From Rhipicephalus microplus (Eukaryota > Arthropoda > Arachnida > Ixodida > Ixodidae), in the NCBI RefSeq assembly GCF_043290135.1, contig NC_134707.1, forward strand, positions 140,803,319-140,867,318: a stretch of DNA of 64,000 bases, written 5' to 3'. Below the pieces are notes generated by a model. The model had not been told where the DNA came from and made no database searches. It saw only the letters and a program-made list of their open reading frames with translations. Each line of letters starts with the position of its first letter. The stretch's first letter is position 1. The translations under genes were made by a program, and so were the position numbers. Positions 59,361 to 64,000 of the stretch are shown piece after piece.

Positions 59361-62300
59361 AGTTGTGGAGCTTTTAGTTGAGGAGTCTCTAGTTGTTGAG
59401 TATCTAGTTGTGGAAGTTCTAGTTGTGGAGTTTCTTGTTGCAGAGTTTCTTGTTGCGGAGTTTCTAGTTGTGGAGTTTCTAGTTGTGGAGTTTCTGGCTG
59501 TGGAGTTTCTAGTTGCAGAGTTTCTAGTTGTGGAGTTTCTAGTTGTGAGGTTCGTAGTTGTGGAGTTTCTAATTGTCGAGTTTCTAGTTGTGGAGTGTCT
59601 AGTTGTGGAGTTTCTAGTTGTGGGGTTCGTAGTTGTGGGGTTCGTAGTTGTGGAGTTTCTAGTTGCGGAGTTTCAAGTCGTGGAGTTTCTCGTTGTGGAG
59701 TTTCTAGTTGTGGATTGTCTAGCTGTGGAGTTTCTAGTTGCGGAGTTTTTAGTTGCGGAGTTTCTTGTTGTGAAGTTTCTAGTTGTGGAGTTTCCAGTTG
59801 TGGAGTTTGTAGTTGTGGAGTATCTATTTGTTGGTTTCAAGTTGTAGAGTTTCTAGTTGTGGAGTTTCTAGTTGTGGAGTTTCTAGTTGTGGATTTTCTA
59901 GTTGTTGAGTTTCTAGTTGCCGAGTTTCTAGTTGCGAAGTCTCAAGTCGAGGAGTTTTTAGCTGTGGAGTTTCTAGTTGCGGAGCTTCTATTTGCGGAGT
60001 TTCTAGTTGCGGAGCTTCTAGTTGTGGAATTTGTAGTTGTGGAATATATAGTTGTGGTGTTTCAAGTTGTGGAGTTCCTAGTGGCGGAGTTTCTAGTTGC
60101 AGAGTTTCTAGTTGCGGAGTTTCTAGTTGCGGAGTTTTCTAGTTGTGGAGTTTTTAGTTGCGGAGTTTCTAGTTGTGGAGCTTCAAGTTGTGGAGTTTCT
60201 AGTTGTGGAGTTTCTAGTTGTGGAGTTTGTAGTTGTGGAGTATCTAGTTGTGGGCTTTCAAGTTGTGGAGTTTCTAGTTGTGGAGTTTCCAGTTGCGGAG
60301 TTTTCTAGTTGCGGAGTCTGTAGTTGTGGAGTTTCTAGTTGTGGAGTTTGTAGTTGTGGAGTATCTAGTTGTGGATTTTCAAGTTGTGAAGTTTCTAGTT
60401 GTGGAGTTTCTAGTTGCGGAGTTTTCTAGTTGCGGAGTCTGTAGTTGTGGAGTTTCTAGTTGTGGAGTTTCTAGTTGTGGATTTTCTAGCTGTGGAGTTT
60501 CTGGTTGCGGAGTTTCTAGTTGTGGGGTTCGTAGTTGTGGAGTTTCTAGTTGTGGAGTCTCTAGTTGGGGAGTATCCAGTTGTGGAGTTTCTAGCTGTGG
60601 AGTTTTTCGTCGCGGAGTTTCTAGTTGCTGAGTTTCTAATTGTCGAGTTTCTAGTTGTGGAGTCTCTAGTTGTGGAGTTTCTAGTTGTGGGGTTCGTAGT
60701 TGTGGGGTTCGTAGTTGTGGAGTTTCTAGTTGCGGAGTTTCAAGTCGTGGAGTTTCTCGTTGTGGAGTTTCTAGTTGTGGATTGTCTAGCTGTGGAGTTT
60801 CTAGTTGCGGAGTATTTAGTTGCGGAGTTTCTTGTTGTGAAGTTTCTAGTTGTGGAGTTTCCAGTTGTGGAGTTTGTAGTTGTGGAGTATCTATTTGTTG
60901 GGTTTCAAGTTGTGGAGTTTCTAGTTGTGGAGTTTCTAGTTGTGGATTTCTAGTTGTTGAGTTTCTAGTTGCCGAGTTTCTAGTTGCGAAGTCTCAAGTC
61001 GAGGAGTTTTTAGCTGTTGAGTTTCTAGTTGCGGAGCTTCTATTTGCGGAGTTTCTAGTTGCGGAGCTTCTAGTTGTGAAATTTGTAGTTGTGGAATATA
61101 TAGTTGTGGTGTTTCAAGTTGTGGAGTTTCTAGTGGTAGAGTTTCTAGTTGCAGAGTTTCTAGTTGCGGAGTTTTCTAGTTGTGGAGTTTTTAGTTGCGG
61201 AGTTTCTAGTTGTGGAGCTTCAAGTTGTGGAGTTTCTAGTTGTGGAGTTTCTAGTTGTGGAGTTTGTAGTTGTGAAGTATCTAGTTGTGGGCTTTCAAGT
61301 TGTGGAGTTTCTAGTTGTGGAGTTTCTAGTTGCGGAGTTTTCTAGTTGCGGAGTCTGTAGTTGTGGAGTTTTTAGTTGTGGAGTTTGTAGTTGTGGAGTA
61401 TCTAGTTGTGGACTTTCAAGTTGTGAAGTTTCTAGTTGTGCAGTTTCTAGTTGCGGAGTTTTCTAGTTGCGGAGTCTGTAGTTGTGGAGTTTCTAGTTGT
61501 GGAGTTTCTAGTTGTGGATTTTCTAGCTGTGGAGTTTCTAGTTGCGGAGTTTCTAGTTGTGGGGTTCGTATTTGTGGAGTTCGTAGTTGTGGAGTTTCTA
61601 GTTGTGGAGTCTCTAGTTGGGAGTTTCCAGTTGTGGAGTTTCTAGCTGTGGAGTTTTTCGTCGCGGAGTTTCTAGTTGCTGAGTTTCTAGTAGCGGAGTT
61701 TTCTAGTTGTGGAGATTCTAGTGGCGGAGTTTCTAGTTGCGGAGTTTCAAGTTGTGGAGTTTCTAGTTGTGGATTTTCTAGCTGTGGAGTTTCTAGTTGC
61801 GGAGTTTTTAGTTGCGGAGTTTCTGGTTGTGGAGTTTCTAGTTCTGGAGTCTGTAGTTGTGAGTATCTATTTGTTGGGTTTCAAGTTGTGGAGTTTCTAG
61901 TTGTGGAGTTTCTAGTTGTTGAGTTTCTAGTAGTTGAGTTTCTAGTTGCCGAGTTTCTAGTTGCGAAATCTCAAGTCGTGGAGTTTCTAGCTGTGGAGTT
62001 TCTAGTTGCGGAGTTTCTAGTTGCGGAGTTTCTAGTTGTGGATTTTGGAATTGTGGAGTATATAGTTGTGGTGTTTCAAGTTGTGGAGTTTTTAGTTGCA
62101 GAGTTTCTAGTTCCGGAGTTTTCTAGTTGCGAAGTTTCTAGTTGTGGAGCTTCAAGTTGTGGAGTTTCAAGTTGTGGAGTTTCTAGTTGTGGAGTTTGTA
62201 GTTGTGGAGTATCTAGTTGTGGACTTTTAAGTTGTGAAGTTCCTAGTTGTGGAGTTTCTAGTTGCGGAGTTTTCTAGTTGCGGAGTTTCAAGTTGTGGAG

Positions 62301-64000
62301 TTTCTCGTTGTGGAGTTTCTAGTTGTGGATTTTCTAGCTGTGGAGTTTCTAGTTGCGAAGTTTTTAGTTGCGGAGTTTCTGGTTGTGGAGTTTCTAGTTG
62401 TGGAGTCTGTAGTTGTGGAGTATCTATTTGTTGGGTTTCAAGTTGTGGAGTTTCTAGTTGTGGAGTTTCTAGTTGTTGAGTTTCTAGTAGTTGAGTTTCT
62501 AGTTGCCGAGTTTCCAGTTGCGAAATCTCAAGTCGTGGAGTTTCTAGCTGTGGAGTTTCTAGTTGTGGAGTTTCTAGTTGCGGAGTTTCTAGTTGTGGAG
62601 CTTCTAGTTCTGGGGTTCGTTGTTGTGGGGTTCGTAGTTGTGCAGTTTCTAGTTTTGGAGTCTCAAGTCGTGGAGTTTCCAGTTGTGGAGTTTCTAGCTG
62701 TGGAGCTTCTAGTTGCGGAGTTTCTAGTTGTGGAGCTTCTAGTTCTGGGGTTCGTTGTTGTGGGGTTCGTAGTTGTGCAGTTTCTAGTTTTGGAGTCTCA
62801 AGTTGTGGAGTTTCCAGTTGTGGAGTTTCTAGCTGTGGAGTTTCTAGTTGCGGAGTTTCTAGTTGCAGAGTTTCTAGTTGTGGATTTTGTAGTTGTGGAG
62901 TATATAGTTGTGGTGTTTCTAGCTGTGGAGTTTCTAGTGGCGGAGTTTCTAGTTGCAGAGTTTCTAGTTGCGGAGTTTTCTAGTTGTGGAGTTTCTAGTT
63001 GCGGAGTTTCTAGTTGCGGAGCTTCAAGTTGTGGAGTTTCTAGTTGTGGAGTTTCTAGTTGTGGAGTTTCTAGTTGTGGGGTTTGTAGTTGTGGGGTTCG
63101 TAGTTGTGCAGTTCTAGTTGTGGAGTCTCTAGTTGAGAAGTTTCCATTTGTGTTGTTTCTAGCTGTGGAGTTTCTAGTTGCGGAGTTTCTAGATGCAGAG
63201 ATTCTAGTTGCGGAGTTTTCTAGTTGTGGAGTTTCTAGTTGCGGAGTTTCTAGTTGTGAAGCTTCAAGTTGTGGAGTTTCTCGTTGTGGAGTTTCTAGTT
63301 GTGGAGTTTGTAGTTGTGGAGTATCTAGTTGTGGACTTTCAAGTTGTGGAGTTTCTAGTTGTGGAGTTTCTAGTTGTTAATTTTCTAGCTGTGGAGTTTC
63401 TATTTGCGGAGTTTCTAGTTGCAGAGTTTCTAGTTGTGGATTTTCTAGCTGTGGAATTTCTGGTTGCAGAGTTTTTAGTGGCGGTGTTTCTAGTTGTGGA
63501 GTTTCTAGTTGTTTAGTTTCTAGTTGCCGAGTTCTTTAGTTGCGAAGTCTCAAGTTGTAGAGTTTCTAGCTGTGGAGTTTCTAGTTGCGGAGTTTCTAGT
63601 TGCGGAGTTTCTAGTTGTGGATTTTTTAGTTGTGGAGTCTCTAGTTGTGGAGTTTCTAGTTGTGGAGTGTCTACTTGTGGAGTTTCTAGTTGTGGAGTTT
63701 CTATTTGTAGTTTTTAGTTTTCGAGTTTGTAGTTATAGATTTTCTAGTTGCACAGTTCCTAGTTTTGGAGTATCTAGTTGCGGAGTTTCTAATTGTGCAG
63801 TCTCTAGTTTTGGAGTCTCTAGTTGTGGAGTTTATAGTTGTGGAATTTCTAACTGTGGAGATTCTAGTTGCGGAGTTTCTAGTTGTGGAGTTTCTAGTTG
63901 TGGAGTTTTAGTTGTGGAGTTTAAAGTTGTGGAATTTATAGTTGTGGAGTTTCTAGTTGTGGAGTTTCTAGTTTTCGGGTTTCTAGTTACGGAGTTTCTA
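59361..64000 (+). repeat. Region D, copy 2 of the 4.67-kb tandem duplication, cut by the window end
   Basis: This is nearly identical to 54,691-59,360. Differences that I can see include a lost T near 60,947, GTATTTGTGG for GTAGTTGTGG near 61,568, and a few single-base changes near 63,610 and 63,650. It is the most similar pair of copies in the window, implying a very recent duplication or a partly duplicated assembly. The last ~30 bp of the unit lie beyond the window. Confidence 0.9.

Larger units (their letters stand above)
1..64000 (+). repeat. 15-bp satellite array spanning the whole window
   Basis: The window consists of tandem 15-bp units close to GTGGAGTTTCTAGTT, all in the same orientation, with no unique sequence between them. 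Recurrent variant units include TTGCGG, TTGCAG or TTGCCG in place of TTGTGG, TCTCTAG or TTCAAG in place of TTTCTAG, and a GGGGTTCGTAG form. Most units are exactly 15 bp; scattered 14-, 16- and 19-bp units and a few short deletions change the phase. The + strand consensus is 12/15 G or T, so the two strands are strongly asymmetric, and G+C is 6/15. The sequence is already in mid-array at base 1 and still in it at base 64,000, so the true array is longer. The repeat structure is certain; heterochromatic satellite in a eukaryote is inference. Confidence 0.97.

Noticed and set aside
1..64000. CRISPR array
   Set aside because: Repeats are 15 bp and contiguous, with no unique spacers, no 23-40 bp direct repeats and no cas genes.
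1..64000. Telomere-type repeat, because the strand is G/T-rich
   Set aside because: The 15-bp unit does not match known telomeric motifs, has no regular G-triplets and diverges heavily, unlike telomerase-made DNA.
1..64000. Cell-surface or silk-like pentapeptide repeat protein encoded by the entire array
   Set aside because: Non-multiple-of-3 units recur throughout and push each frame into TAG-rich reading. Without a splice model or peptides there is no support.
54691..64000. Integrated mobile element or retrotransposon in the D duplication
   Set aside because: The duplicated sequence is made of satellite units only, without terminal repeats, target-site duplications or a transposase or reverse transcriptase frame.

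Overview
The whole 64-kb window is one uninterrupted head-to-tail satellite/minisatellite array. The basic unit is 15 bp with + strand consensus GTGGAGTTTCTAGTT, so about 4,270 nominal units. I see no unique sequence, gene, tRNA or rRNA gene, transposon, CRISPR array, or edge of the array. All units point the same way. An array this long and degenerate, with multi-kilobase higher-order repeats (HORs) and apparent CpG decay, suggests a eukaryotic heterochromatic (pericentromeric, subtelomeric or interstitial) satellite. The sequence gives no basis for naming a species.

The unit is a multiple of 3, and its plain form has a stop (TAG) in only one frame of each strand. The other four frames translate as pentapeptide repeats: VEFLV and GVSSC on +, LETPQ and TRNST on -. 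Open frames of 60-480 codons therefore arise by default. Nearly all those I checked begin at GTG or TTG rather than ATG. They break wherever a 14- or 16-bp unit shifts the frame. I annotate none as a gene.

Layout (boundaries approximate, found by aligning variant units by eye). 1-18,430: family A, with an HOR of about 2.44 kb repeated between about 4.0 and 16.2 kb; the first 3.9 kb is repeated at 14,552-18,430. 18,431-54,055: a mosaic of two other families, B (2,930-bp HOR) and C (blocks of about 3.3-6 kb), in the order B1-C1-B2-C2-B3-C3-B4-C4; C4 repeats C1 at offset 21,277 and carries an extra internal duplication of 3,296 bp. 54,056-64,000: region D, a nearly perfect tandem duplication of 4.67 kb derived from C, whose second copy runs off the window.

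The informative signal is the duplication history. Substitutions and indels shared between copies record nested amplification at 15 bp, about 0.5-1.4 kb, 2.4-4.7 kb and 14-24 kb. I found no evidence of a new enzymatic or defence system.
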